A stretch of 15,249 nucleotides of DNA. Origin: Oscillospiraceae bacterium (lineage in GTDB: Bacteria > Bacillota > Clostridia > Oscillospirales > Ruminococcaceae). The position numbers and the translations under genes are program-made. Below the pieces are notes generated by a model, which was not told the DNA's origin, ran no database searches, and saw nothing but the letters and a program-made list of their open reading frames with translations. Below are positions 1 through 8,800 of this stretch, one piece after another. The stretch spans positions 1-15,249 of the forward strand of contig DXWR01000104.1 in assembly GCA_019416775.1 (NCBI GenBank), given 5' to 3'. The number at the start of each line of letters is the position of its first letter. Position 1 is the stretch's first letter.

Positions 1-22
1 GTCAAAATACCACGATTCCCCT

Positions 23-74
23 GAAAAACAAGAAAAAATGTTGGCTGGGACATTTGCTTTTTCGCTTGTTTTTC
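23..74. repeat. Perfect 10-bp inverted repeat around the regulator-gene promoter
   Basis: The arm GAAAAACAAG at 23-32 is matched exactly in inverted orientation by CTTGTTTTTC at 65-74. The right arm lies between the -35 and -10 elements of the promoter of the following helix-turn-helix gene, and the left arm lies upstream of the -35. The arm centres are 42 bp apart, about four helical turns. This layout would suit an autoregulatory operator bound by the product of the gene, but both arms are A/T-rich and chance is not excluded. The arms are seen directly; the operator role is inference. Confidence 0.4.
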
Positions 75-82
75 TTTATAAT
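54..82 (+). promoter_or_regulatory. Sigma-A-type promoter of the helix-turn-helix gene
   Basis: TTGCTT at 54-59 (-35) and a consensus TATAAT at 77-82 (-10) are separated by 17 bp. Transcription would start near position 89, giving a leader of about 26 nt. That leader carries the ribosome-binding site AAAGGATGG just before the ATG at 115. Confidence 0.75.
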
Positions 83-114
83 AAAGAGCAGATCAATCAA
101 AGGATGGTAACTGT

Positions 115-1641
115 ATGTTTGAATTCGGTGATAGTTTTAAGCGAATTATGGGGGAACAGGGGTACAGCGTCAGCAGCTTTTCCAGGCTCACTGGGCTGGA
201 CCGTGGCTGGCTGTACGCCATTTTTGCCGGAAAACGGAAGATCCCGGAACAGACCCTGCAAAAAATTCTCACCGGCAGTTTTTTTACCCAGGAAAACTCC
301 CGGCAGCTGCGCCGGGCCTTTTACGAAGAGGTGTACGGCAGCGATCAAATGGAGCGAATCCTCTATCTCCAGGACCACTTCCAGGAATTCCGCCGCCCTG
401 CCAGCCTCACTCGGACAGAGCTTCCTACTATGGCCGGGCGCGTGCCGGATTCCGGCTTTTTGACCACCCAGTCGGAACTGTTTGGTGCGGCCTACCGGCT
501 GATCCGCCAAGCGCAAAAGGACGCCGCTCCCAACCAGGTGTACACCAATCTGCCCTTCTGCTTTACCCAGCTCAACGACCTGTTGTTTTACACCCTCCAA
601 AACTATCAGCCTTCTTACGCCCTGTACCGCATCCTGCCCATGCAGCAAAACGACAGCGGCACCCACAACCTGGAGGTGCTCTTTTCCGCCCTGCGGTACC
701 TAGACCAAAAGGCCCATCTCTATTACTACTACACCCCTCAGTTCCACGATCAGCAGATCGATCAGCTCTTCCCCTACTACCTGGCTTCTCCCCGGGCAGT
801 ACTGCTGATCCATCAAAACGGAGAGCAGGGTCAGCTGATTCTGGACCAGGGATTCTGCGATCAGATTAAGGAAAGCTTTTTCGCCGCTTTAGAGCACTGC
901 TCCCAGATGACCTACTCCTACCAAAGCGCGTTATCCTTCCTGTCCACCGGCCATGAAATGCGCTCCACCGACTACACAGTAGAACTGGGCAACACCTTTA
1001 CCATGCTGCTCAATCAAGATCTACTTCAGCGGTATGGTTCTCCTCGATTTACCGGCGTCAGTCGAGCGGGGGTCATCCGCTCCTTACTGCATTTTTTAAA
1101 CCAGCAATCCTCCAGCAGCCAGGACAACTTTATGGTGCTCTCCCGGCAAAACATTCAGGATTTTCTGTCCACCGGCACCTTCCCCAACATTCCCTGGGAT
1201 TACCTGGCTCCCCTGTCCATGGAAGACCGGCTGGCGCTGCTGCAATCCATGGAAACCCATCTCCAAAACCATCCCCTCCAATCCTTGGGGATCTTAGACG
1301 AAAGGTTTTTTGGAGAATACCGCAACGAGTATTCCATCTCCCTGGCACGGCAGAGCAACAGCGTCATCATCTGCGGTCAAAAGCAGCCGGTCACCGGACA
1401 GTCCTTTGTGGGAGAATGCGGGCTGCAAATCTCCAACGCAGTGCTGTACCACGATTTTCTCAACTTCTTCGACTACGCCAAGCGCAATCAATACATCTAT
1501 GACACGGAAAACTCCCTGTCCATCCTCCGAGAGCTGGCACTGGGTTATTCCCAACCCAACCTCTTTGCCCAACAGCCCCAGACGGCACAATCTGCCGCCG
1601 AAACAGCATCGTCCTCTGGGGAGAAAATACCTGCAATATGA
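115..1641 (+). CDS. Helix-turn-helix protein with long unrecognised C-terminal region
   Basis: This 508-residue protein is probably a transcriptional regulator. Residues about 5-55 resemble an XRE/Cro-type helix-turn-helix: the segments MGEQGYSVSSFSRLTGLDRG and LYAIFAGKRKIPEQTLQKIL fit helix-turn-recognition helix. The remaining roughly 430 residues are soluble, rich in Gln, Tyr and Leu, have no signal peptide or membrane helix, and match no family I can name. A middle part (about 150-300) alternates predicted helices and strands and could be a sensor or dimerisation domain. The ATG at 115 is preceded by AAAGGATGG at a suitable distance and by a clear promoter. The gene is monocistronic, converging on trxB through a shared terminator. 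An inverted repeat at its promoter suggests autoregulation. The target is unknown; nothing links it directly to the surface-protein operon 9 kb away. Confidence 0.8.
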   Translation: MFEFGDSFKRIMGEQGYSVSSFSRLTGLDRGWLYAIFAGKRKIPEQTLQKILTGSFFTQENSRQLRRAFYEEVYGSDQMERILYLQDHFQEFRRPASLTRTELPTMAGRVPDSGFLTTQSELFGAAYRLIRQAQKDAAPNQVYTNLPFCFTQLNDLLFYTLQNYQPSYALYRILPMQQNDSGTHNLEVLFSALRYLDQKAHLYYYYTPQFHDQQIDQLFPYYLASPRAVLLIHQNGEQGQLILDQGFCDQIKESFFAALEHCSQMTYSYQSALSFLSTGHEMRSTDYTVELGNTFTMLLNQDLLQRYGSPRFTGVSRAGVIRSLLHFLNQQSSSSQDNFMVLSRQNIQDFLSTGTFPNIPWDYLAPLSMEDRLALLQSMETHLQNHPLQSLGILDERFFGEYRNEYSISLARQSNSVIICGQKQPVTGQSFVGECGLQISNAVLYHDFLNFFDYAKRNQYIYDTENSLSILRELALGYSQPNLFAQQPQTAQSAAETASSSGEKIPAI

Positions 1642-1669
1642 CAATCTGTATTCAATAAAACGAAAAAAG

Positions 1670-1709
1670 AAGCCGAAAGAGGAACCATTCTTCCTGCTTT
1701 CGGCTTTTT
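1670..1709. terminator. Bidirectional intrinsic terminator between convergent genes
   Basis: The stem AAGCCGAAAG (1670-1679) pairs with CTTTCGGCTT (1697-1706). It is extended inward by AGGAA/TTCCT with a single bulged G at 1696, leaving a 6-nt loop. The plus strand ends in a T5 run (1705-1709), and the minus strand has a matching run of six T (1663-1668 as A on plus). It can therefore stop the helix-turn-helix gene and trxB from both sides. Confidence 0.9.
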
Positions 1710-1718
1710 GTATTGGAA

Positions 1719-2660
1719 TTAGTTTTCTTGCTGTTGGAGATATTCCTGGGCAAAATGAGCGGCCACGGCCCCGTCGGCGGCAGCAGTGATGATCTGGCGC
1801 AGAGGTTTTTGCCGCACGTCTCCCACGGCATACACCCCCGGCAGACTGGTACGGGTGGATTCGTCCGCCGCCAGATAACCCTGACGGTCCAGCTCCAAAA
1901 GCCCTTCCACCAACTGGGTGTTGGGCACTCGCCCGATGGAAACAAAAGCTCCCTGGCAGTCCAAAGTGGAGGTTTCCCCGGTTTGAGTGTTTTTCAGTGT
2001 CAAGGCCACCAGCTTGCCGGTTTCCGGATCCGGGTTCAGCCCGGTCACCACACTGTTCCACACCGGCTGGATGTTTTCCTGCTTCTTGACAGCCTCCGCT
2101 CCGGCTTTGTCCGCCCGAAGGGAATCTCGACGGTGGACCAAATACACCTTTTCGCAGATCCGGGACAGATACAGCGCCTCCTCCACAGCGGAATTCCCTC
2201 CGCCGATCACCGCCACAGTTTTGCCTCGATAGAACATCCCGTCGCAGGTGGCGCAATAAGAGATCCCCTTGCCCACAAAACCTTCCTCTTCCGGCAGTCC
2301 CAGCTTGCGGGGAGAAGCCCCGGTGGCAATTACAACAGTCCGGCCCAAATATCTGCCGTAAGGGGTGACGGCTTCCTTTACCGGCCCCTCCAGCTTCAGC
2401 TCCGTCACCGGTTCCAGTTTCGTTTCCGCCCCAAACTGCTGGGCTTGCTGCTGCATCTTTTGAGCCAAATCAAAACCGTCCGCCCCTTCTGAAAAGCCGG
2501 GGTAATTATCGATGTGCTGGGTGGTGGCCATCTGCCCGCCGGGACCCAGCTGTTCCAGGATCAGCACAGTGAAACCAGCCCGACCAGCATAGAGGGCAGC
2601 GGTGTAGCCTCCCGGACCGCCGCCGATGATAATCATATCGTAAATTTGCTTGGGTTCCAT
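1719..2660 (-). CDS. trxB: Thioredoxin reductase (NADPH)
   Basis: This cytoplasmic flavoenzyme uses NADPH to reduce thioredoxin, feeding disulfide repair and ribonucleotide reduction. At 313 residues it has the normal length of low-molecular-weight bacterial TrxB. Visible motifs are the FAD-binding GGGPGG (13-18), the redox-active CATC (136-139), the NADPH-binding GGGNSA (153-158), HRRDSLRA (176-183, the 2'-phosphate-binding arginines that argue for NADPH), and a C-terminal YAVGDVR that completes the FAD site. The ATG at 2660 is preceded by AAGGAGG with an 8-nt spacer. That site overlaps the 3' end of the upstream DUF3784-like gene (stop at 2664), so the two are translated from one message. 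The shared terminator at 1670-1709 lies just downstream. All key residues are present and there is no sign of decay. Confidence 0.97.
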   Translation of the reverse strand: MEPKQIYDMIIIGGGPGGYTAALYAGRAGFTVLILEQLGPGGQMATTQHIDNYPGFSEGADGFDLAQKMQQQAQQFGAETKLEPVTELKLEGPVKEAVTPYGRYLGRTVVIATGASPRKLGLPEEEGFVGKGISYCATCDGMFYRGKTVAVIGGGNSAVEEALYLSRICEKVYLVHRRDSLRADKAGAEAVKKQENIQPVWNSVVTGLNPDPETGKLVALTLKNTQTGETSTLDCQGAFVSIGRVPNTQLVEGLLELDRQGYLAADESTRTSLPGVYAVGDVRQKPLRQIITAAADGAVAAHFAQEYLQQQEN

Positions 2661-2663
2661 GAT

Positions 2664-3035
2664 TCAATCCTCCTTGTGCGTCAACGGATCTTCCGTTTTT
2701 TTCCGGCAAAACACATTGGCGTAGATCATTTCCACCGCCAGTCCAGCCAACAATAGTCCCAACAGCACAAAGCCCCAAACCATCAGCTGGGACTCTGGCA
2801 AAATCTCCTGCACCGCCAAAACCAGCATCGCACCCAGCCCTAACAGCCAAGCCACGGTAAAAAAGCAGAATACCGCCATACTCCGAAGCAGTTTGGTTCG
2901 ATGATATTTTTTCCGCTGTTCCTCTGAAGATGTATTCCAGCCGGCAATGAAGCAGTCCCCGCGCCCGGTGAGAAAGACAATGCCCAGCGCCAAAAACAGG
3001 GCCGCCAGCAGTCCGGGAAGGATCAAAACCCACAT
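2664..3035 (-). CDS. Small DUF3784-like membrane protein
   Basis: This 123-residue protein of unknown function has three likely membrane helices, at about residues 2-22, 51-75 and 84-107. A polar loop between helices 1 and 2 contains the motif GWNTSSEEQRKKYHRTKL. This loop (Gly-x-Asn-Thr followed by a charged Glu/Lys/Tyr stretch) is what DUF3784 family members of Firmicutes show; the family has no established role. The ATG at 3035 is chosen over an upstream in-frame TTG at 3095. It is preceded by AAGAAGG at 8 nt, lies downstream of the promoter at 3067-3095, and begins directly with a hydrophobic helix. It overlaps the trxB ribosome-binding site, so the pair is one transcription unit. A redox link to thioredoxin reductase is suggested only by this pairing. 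Confidence 0.85.
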   Translation of the reverse strand: MWVLILPGLLAALFLALGIVFLTGRGDCFIAGWNTSSEEQRKKYHRTKLLRSMAVFCFFTVAWLLGLGAMLVLAVQEILPESQLMVWGFVLLGLLLAGLAVEMIYANVFCRKKTEDPLTHKED

Positions 3036-3066
3036 GGTGTCGCCTTCTTTTCTGTGATTTGTCTTT

Positions 3067-3095
3067 AGTATAGCGGATTTTGGAAAAAAGGGCAA
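3067..3095 (-). promoter_or_regulatory. Promoter of the DUF3784-like/trxB unit
   Basis: Reading the minus strand, TTGCCC (3090-3095) and TATACT (3067-3072) are separated by exactly 17 bp. Transcription would start near 3060, about 25 nt before the ATG at 3035. The -35 sits immediately beyond the T-run of the murC terminator, so the two units are tightly packed but separately transcribed. Confidence 0.7.
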
Positions 3096-3096
3096 G

Positions 3097-3127
3097 AAAA
3101 ACCGGTTCCCCTTTTCAGAAGAACCGG
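3097..3127 (-). terminator. Intrinsic terminator of the ychF-murC unit
   Basis: On the minus strand CCGGTTCTTC (3118-3127) pairs with GGGGAACCGG (3102-3111). The 10-bp stem includes two G-U pairs and closes a 6-nt loop, followed by T5 (3097-3101). It begins 9 nt after the murC stop codon. Confidence 0.85.
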
Positions 3128-3135
3128 CAAAACAG

Positions 3136-4521
3136 TTAATCTCCGAATTTTTTCTTCAGCTTTTCCACAATCTGATGGGCGCACTTGTTTACATCCCCGC
3201 AGCCCATGGTAATCACCAAATCTCCTGGCTGCACCATGCTCAGCACATGATCGCTCATCTCGTCAAAAGTGGGATACCACACACACCCCGGAATTTTCTC
3301 CGCCAAATCCTTGGCGTAGATGCCGATGGTGTTCTTTTCCCGGCTGCCCATGATCTCGCTGAGCACCACATGGTCTGCAATTTGCAGCACCCGGGCAAAG
3401 TCATCCAGAAGTCGGGCAGTGCGGGAGTAGGTAAAGGGCTGGTGCACCGCAATGATCCGGGTAAAGCCCAGTTCCTTTGCCGCAGAAAGGGTAGCCTGAA
3501 TCTCGGCAGGATGGTGGGCGTAATCGTCCGCCACCACAATATCATGGTTGTGGTACAGCACCTCAAACCGCCGGCAGGCTCCATGAAAGTCCTTCATTCC
3601 CAGATTCAGCTTTTCCGCCGGCACTCCGGCCAACAGCCCACAAATGCAAGCCGCTACGGCGTTGAGCACGTTGTGTTTGCCGGGAACCAGCAGATCAATG
3701 GTGGTGAGGGGTTTTCCCCGGTGCATCAAATCAAACCGATGATGCACCTTAGAGAGCTGCTGGATATTGTCGGGATAATAGTCGTTGTGATCCCGCCAGC
3801 CGAAGGTGATCTTCTTTTGAGGCAGGTCCTTCACCGCATCAATGGTATTGGGGTCATCCCCGTTGTAAACGATGCACTTGGTAGCCATGGAGCAGAACTG
3901 GGTGAAGCTGTGCTTCAAGTTTTCCAAGGTTTTGAAAAACTCCATGTGATCCTCGTCGATGTTCAGCACTACCGCCACATCCGGGGCCAGCTCCAAAAAG
4001 GTGTTGGAAAACTCGCAGCTCTCGCAGACCATATTTTCACTGTGGCCGATCCGGCCACTGCCCCCGATGGTATTCAGCTTGCCCCCGATCACCACGGTGG
4101 GGTCTGCCCCGCCGTCCATCAGGATCTGGGTAGCCATGCTGGTGGTGGTGGTTTTGCCGTGGGTGCCGCTGATGCAGATGGCATTGGAAAACTGCTGGGT
4201 CACGATGCCCAACAGATACTTCCGCTCCAGCACCGGCACGCCGCTTTCCCGAGCAGCGATCAGCTCCGGGTTATCCGCCATAATGGCAGCGGTGTAGACG
4301 ATTAGATCCGCACCTTGCACATTTTCCGCCTTCTGGCCCAAGGTCACGGGAATGCCCATGTCCATGACTTTTTGAAGGGTGTCTGTCATATTGTTGTCGC
4401 TGCCGGTGAGATAATAGCCTTTGGCATGGAGGATCTGTGCCAGGGGGTACATGCCGCTGCCGCCAATGCCAATGAAATGGATGTGTTTTTTATCCTTGAG
4501 AATCTCTGCGGTGTACTGCAT
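3136..4521 (-). CDS. murC: UDP-N-acetylmuramate--L-alanine ligase
   Basis: MurC joins L-alanine to UDP-N-acetylmuramic acid with ATP, the first peptide-adding step of peptidoglycan precursor synthesis in the cytoplasm. The 461-residue protein has the three Mur-ligase domains: an N-terminal Rossmann-like domain with GIGGSGM (18-24) for the UDP-sugar, a central ATPase with the P-loop GTHGKTTTT (119-127), and a C-terminal domain with the conserved DDYAHHPAE (332-340). Two in-frame ATGs lie 6 nt apart at 4527 and 4521. The ribosome-binding site AAAAGGAG (4531-4538) is 3 nt from the first and 9 nt from the second, so 4521 is preferred; the alternative adds only Met-Glu. The gene follows ychF by about 40 nt without a terminator and is probably co-transcribed with it. 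Confidence 0.95.
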   Translation of the reverse strand: MQYTAEILKDKKHIHFIGIGGSGMYPLAQILHAKGYYLTGSDNNMTDTLQKVMDMGIPVTLGQKAENVQGADLIVYTAAIMADNPELIAARESGVPVLERKYLLGIVTQQFSNAICISGTHGKTTTTSMATQILMDGGADPTVVIGGKLNTIGGSGRIGHSENMVCESCEFSNTFLELAPDVAVVLNIDEDHMEFFKTLENLKHSFTQFCSMATKCIVYNGDDPNTIDAVKDLPQKKITFGWRDHNDYYPDNIQQLSKVHHRFDLMHRGKPLTTIDLLVPGKHNVLNAVAACICGLLAGVPAEKLNLGMKDFHGACRRFEVLYHNHDIVVADDYAHHPAEIQATLSAAKELGFTRIIAVHQPFTYSRTARLLDDFARVLQIADHVVLSEIMGSREKNTIGIYAKDLAEKIPGCVWYPTFDEMSDHVLSMVQPGDLVITMGCGDVNKCAHQIVEKLKKKFGD

Positions 4522-4564
4522 CTCCATCTGCTCCTTTTCAATCCCAACGAATTGCTGCTCTTAC

Positions 4565-5659
4565 TTATACATGGAAACGGAAATTCACAATATCTCCGTC
4601 CTGCATCACATAATCCTTGCCTTCCAGCCGCACCAGGCCCTTTTCTCGAGCTGCCGCCATGGAGCCGTTGGCCTTCAAGTCATCAAAACTTACCACTTCC
4701 GCGCGGATAAAACCTTTTTCAAAGTCGGTGTGGATCTTACCTGCCGCCTGGGGCGCCTTGGTGCCCTTTTTAATGGTCCAGGCCCGGCATTCATCGCTGC
4801 CGGCAGTGAGAAAGCTGATCAGCCCCAACAGGGCGTAGCTGTCCTGGATGATCCGGTCCAAACCGGACTGTTCCAAGCCCAAATCCGCCAAAAATTCCTT
4901 CTTTTCCTCCGGCTCCATCCCCGCCAGATCCTCTTCAATCTTGGCGCAGATGGGCAGCACAGCGGAATGTTCTGCAGCGGCAATTTCCTCTACCTGACGG
5001 TAGAAGGGATTTTCTTCCAGATCGGAAGAGAAGTCCTCTTCCGACAGGTTGGCGGCATAGATAATGGGTTTATTGGACAGCAGAGGCACGGTCTTAATGA
5101 TCTCCCGTTCCTCTTCTGTGTAATCGAAGCCCCGGGCGGAGTTGCCCTCTTCCAAATAATCCTTCAGCCGGTTGAGGAAATCCACCTCGGGCTGAAGCTT
5201 TTTGTCCGCTTTGGCAGCCTTGGTGGTTTTGTCAATCCGGCGCTGAAGGATTTCCAAGTCGGAATAAATCAGTTCCAGGTTGATGGTTTCGATATCCCGT
5301 TTCGGACCGATTTTGCCGCTGACGTGAACAATGTTGTCATCTTCAAAGCAGCGCACCACATGGACAATAGCGTCTACTTCCCGGATATCTCCCAAAAACT
5401 GGTTGCCTAAGCCTTCTCCTTTGGAAGCCCCTTCCACCAGTCCGGCAATGTCCACAAATTCCAGCACTGCGGGAGTAAACTTTTTGGGTTGATACATCTC
5501 TGCCAAAAACTCCAGCCGCCGGTCCGGCACACTCACCACGCCCACATTGGGTTCAATGGTGCAAAACGGGTAGTTTGCCGATTCTGCTCCGGCGTTGGTC
5601 AATGCATTAAACAGGGTGCTTTTCCCCACGTTGGGAAGCCCTACCATTCCTAACTTCAT
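4565..5659 (-). CDS. ychF: Redox-regulated ATPase YchF (OLA1/Obg-related)
   Basis: This universally conserved P-loop NTPase of the Obg family associates with ribosomes and is linked to stress and translation control. Its 364 residues match the family length. Visible elements are the G1 P-loop GLPNVGKST (7-15), the G3 motif DIAG (70-73) followed by a Gly-rich LVEGASKGEGLG segment, and NLSE (194-197) in place of the usual NKxD. The NxxE form is the established mark of YchF's preference for ATP over GTP. A coiled-coil insertion rich in Lys and Glu occupies about 120-165. The C-terminal TGS domain (about 280-362) ends in the typical DYVMQDGDIVNFRF stretch. The start is supported by AGGAG at a 7-nt spacing and by a clear promoter. 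murC follows in the same unit. Confidence 0.97.
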   Translation of the reverse strand: MKLGMVGLPNVGKSTLFNALTNAGAESANYPFCTIEPNVGVVSVPDRRLEFLAEMYQPKKFTPAVLEFVDIAGLVEGASKGEGLGNQFLGDIREVDAIVHVVRCFEDDNIVHVSGKIGPKRDIETINLELIYSDLEILQRRIDKTTKAAKADKKLQPEVDFLNRLKDYLEEGNSARGFDYTEEEREIIKTVPLLSNKPIIYAANLSEEDFSSDLEENPFYRQVEEIAAAEHSAVLPICAKIEEDLAGMEPEEKKEFLADLGLEQSGLDRIIQDSYALLGLISFLTAGSDECRAWTIKKGTKAPQAAGKIHTDFEKGFIRAEVVSFDDLKANGSMAAAREKGLVRLEGKDYVMQDGDIVNFRFHV

Positions 5660-5711
5660 GTTGGTTCTCCTGTCCTTCTAAGATCTCAGGCGCTAAGCCG
5701 TCTAACGTAAC

Positions 5712-5740
5712 AGTATATACCAAAACCCGGTAAATTGCAA
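5712..5740 (-). promoter_or_regulatory. Promoter of the ychF-murC unit
   Basis: On the minus strand TTGCAA (5735-5740) and TATACT (5712-5717) are separated by 17 bp. The transcript would begin near 5705, giving a leader of roughly 45 nt before the ychF ATG. The promoter lies just downstream of the terminator of the surface-protein operon, which isolates the housekeeping genes from it. Confidence 0.75.
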
Positions 5741-5771
5741 TCGTTTTATCCCGTCTCCTCGGAAAATGGGC

Positions 5772-5803
5772 AAAAAAGAGACCCTACGCTTTTACGCAGG
5801 GTC
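5772..5803 (-). terminator. Intrinsic terminator of the LamG/GH43 operon
   Basis: On the minus strand GACCCTGCGT (5794-5803) pairs with GCGTAGGGTC (5780-5789). The 10-bp stem has two G-U pairs and an AAAA loop, and is followed by TCTTTTTT (5772-5779). It starts 22 nt after the stop of the 1530-residue gene and marks the end of the three-gene operon. Confidence 0.92.
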
Positions 5804-5825
5804 CCATGTAATTCCTTAGGAGAAA

Positions 5826-8800
5826 TTACGGAAGAGTTTGGGGAGTCAGGATGAAGCTGCCGCCCTCGGTGAGGTTCTGCACGTAGTACTGAATCACCGT
5901 ACCGGTTGCGCCAGTCGAGGGGTTGGTGTAGTTCTGCATCAGGGTGTTGCCATCCTGGTCGGTGGGAGCATTCAAGCCGTCCTTCAACAGGCTGTAGCTG
6001 GAAGCATTGCCCTTATACAGTTTCAGCGGTACATCCTTCAAAGTTTGGGTGCCATCCCCGTTGTCAACGGTCTGCAGGAAGTCTCTGTTGTAGTTGATGA
6101 ACAGAGGCAGTTCTACCGGCAGCTTATCGGCGTAAACCGTGATGGTCTGAGCCTGGAGGTTGACATTAGCAGTGGGATCCTTCTGGCTCCACTTGGTGAG
6201 GATGGTGGTTGCGTCGGCGCTGGACATATTGGCGCCGCTGACCAGCAGATCGAATTCATCCGATGCGCTGTAGGTGCGTCCCGCAAAGGCTTCGCTGGTG
6301 AGTTCCCAGATGAAGTCGTAGCTGACACCCTGTTCCACCCGGACGTACAAGGTCTTACCGGTGCTGTTTGCCAAAGCATTCATTACTTCAGCAGAGAGGG
6401 TCTTGTGATCGGTGATGTCTACGTAGTAGGTGTCCACATTCCGATCGGCGTCGAACAGATCTGCCACATCCAGCATTTCCAGACGAGTGCTGTTTTCCTG
6501 GGTGGTGCTGGTCTTGGCGCCGGCATAGCCGTACTTGGCCAACTGCAACACCTGAGCGTCGGACAAAGCGTCCTGAACCAGATAAGTTTCATCCAGGGTA
6601 ATGTCGTTATCCGGGTCCAGAGGCAGGCCGTACTTGCCATCCACTGCAGCGCTGCGGCTGAGGTAGAAGGTGTTGATGCCCATCTCGCTGAGCGGCATGG
6701 TCAGTTTTCCGGTGGCTTCCAATTCGCCCTGGAAGTAGAGAGATACATCAGTGTCATCGATTACTACAGTGATGTTCACCCAGTTGCCGGCAGTAATAGA
6801 AGTACCTACCGAAACGTCGTTGTGGCCGGTTTCAATGCCGTTCTCCAAGGTAGAGGACCGCAGACCCAAGCCCACATTGGCATCGTTGTTGAAGTAACCG
6901 TTATTGCTCAGGAAGAGTTCGCCGTTGTCACCCTTGATGTCGAAGATCCGGCCCCAATCCAACACATCGTTCAGGTTTACCCAAGTAGAGAAGGTGAACT
7001 GATCGGATACATTGCTGCCGTCTTCCTTGATGGGCTGACCATCGGTGGTGAGCAGGCTGGTGTCCACTTCGGCATAGCCGCCGTCACCGTTAAAGCTCAA
7101 ACTGCTGGTGCCGCGGTAAGCGGAGGTGTTCAACCATTCAGCGTTAAAGCCCAGTTCCATGGTCTTAGAAGCATTGGTGGATTCGCTGACCAAAGCATAG
7201 ATATTGCCGTCAGTGGTAATGTTGTTGGCCTCAGTAGGAGTTTCCATCGAAGCGCCTTCCAAAGGCTTCACTAGATCCACATAGTCTTCACTCACTTCAC
7301 CACTGGTGAGAGCATAGTTATAGAGGTAAGCGTTGCGGTATTCGCCGTTCCAGAAAGCTTCGGAATTAGTGGCTTTGCCCAAGTACAGGGTATTCAATGC
7401 CATGTTCCGCACCTTCAGATCATCGGCGCTATCCAAACCGTAGATGATGTCCGCGCCATCAGCAGAACCGCCAACCAGGTTGCTACTGCTGCTGTCGGGC
7501 AGAGCATCGGTGAGACCGGCCGCGTCGCCATAAGCTTCGATCCACTGATCGGCTTCGGAATCAAAGTCAGCATAATCGTAATACCGAGTGGCATAAGCTG
7601 CGCCGTCCAGGTAGTAGGTCAAGGAAGCGCCGTACACGGTGCCGTCAGAACCCACATGGCCGTTTGCATCGTAAACCACCGCAATGTGGTTCCACTGGTT
7701 GGGGTAAGGCAGGTTGCTGTTTGCACCACGAGAGGTGGCCCAAGTCAAACCAGGACGGAAGCAGGGTCGGCTCATACCATTGAGCACAGCACCGGCAGTG
7801 ATACCACAGAGGTAAACGCCTTCTTCCCAAGACTGGTTGCTGCCTGTACCCATGGTAGCTTGTTCGGTTGCACCGGCCACAAGCTCGCTTTCACTGGAAA
7901 CAGAGGGGTTACGGATGATGTACTGTTCGTTATCCTGTTCCCAACCGTTGAAGTAGAATTCGAATTCGCTCTGTTCTTCTTTGTCAATGTTGAACAGGTC
8001 GAAGAACCGTTGCGCCTTCAAGCTCTGAGATCCGCTCCAGCTGCTGGCGGTATCGCCGAACCAATGCACCCAGGCAGTGACGGTGAAGTCATCGGCGTTG
8101 CTCAGGAAGGCAGAGGTGTCGAATTCACGATAACCCGCATCGGTGGTTACGTCGTTGGTGGACAAGGTTTCTGCTTCGTATTTTTCAGTACTCAACTGAG
8201 CCTTGGCTTGACCATTCACAGCGGTAATTACCTTGTTGCCCTTGCTGTCGGTTTCGGTGCCATACTTCACATTTTCGGCACCTTCTACAATGTTCAGGTT
8301 TTCCCGTTCCGCAATCAGGGGAACAACAGCGTCGGAAGTATCATCCCAGCCCGGATAATCAGCTTCAGTTACCTTTGCGGCAATGTCGTCTGTACTAATC
8401 AGGTTGTTGGAGATGTACAAATCCGCCATCCGGCCGTCCAGGGTGGGGTCACTCCATTGGGAAGTACCCAACACGATGTTAGCCATAGAGTAATCAGTTG
8501 CGGGAACTACAGTATTTTCGTTGGTGTAAGTGAAATAAACTTCATTGTTAATATAAACGGTGATGGTGTGGTTGTCGCCATCATAGTTTAAAGTAAACAA
8601 GAAGGTTTCTCCTACCGGGAGGAGCTGTTCGCTGTCCCAGCTGGTGTCAATGTTGTTGTTCATCAACCAGGTACGCAAGGCACCGTCTCTGGAAGTGCTG
8701 AACCGCACGCCATGAGCGGAGTTCGTGCCACCCTGCATCTGGAACAGATACATGTTGTTTCCGCTGATGGAGTTAAAATTCATCCACCCAGAAATAGAGA

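Noticed and set aside
3036..3095. Upstream TTG extension of the DUF3784-like protein
   Set aside because: It would begin within the -35 of the gene's own promoter; ATG 3035 has a good ribosome-binding site.
3175..4305. Plus-strand open frame (376 codons) opposite murC
   Set aside because: murC has complete ligase motifs on the other strand; the plus frame is His/Gln/Val-rich without recognisable domains.
5838..7274. Long plus-strand open frame (478 codons) opposite the giant LamG gene
   Set aside because: It lies wholly antisense to a gene with clear domains, signal peptide, ribosome-binding site and terminator; its translation is low-complexity and resembles no family.
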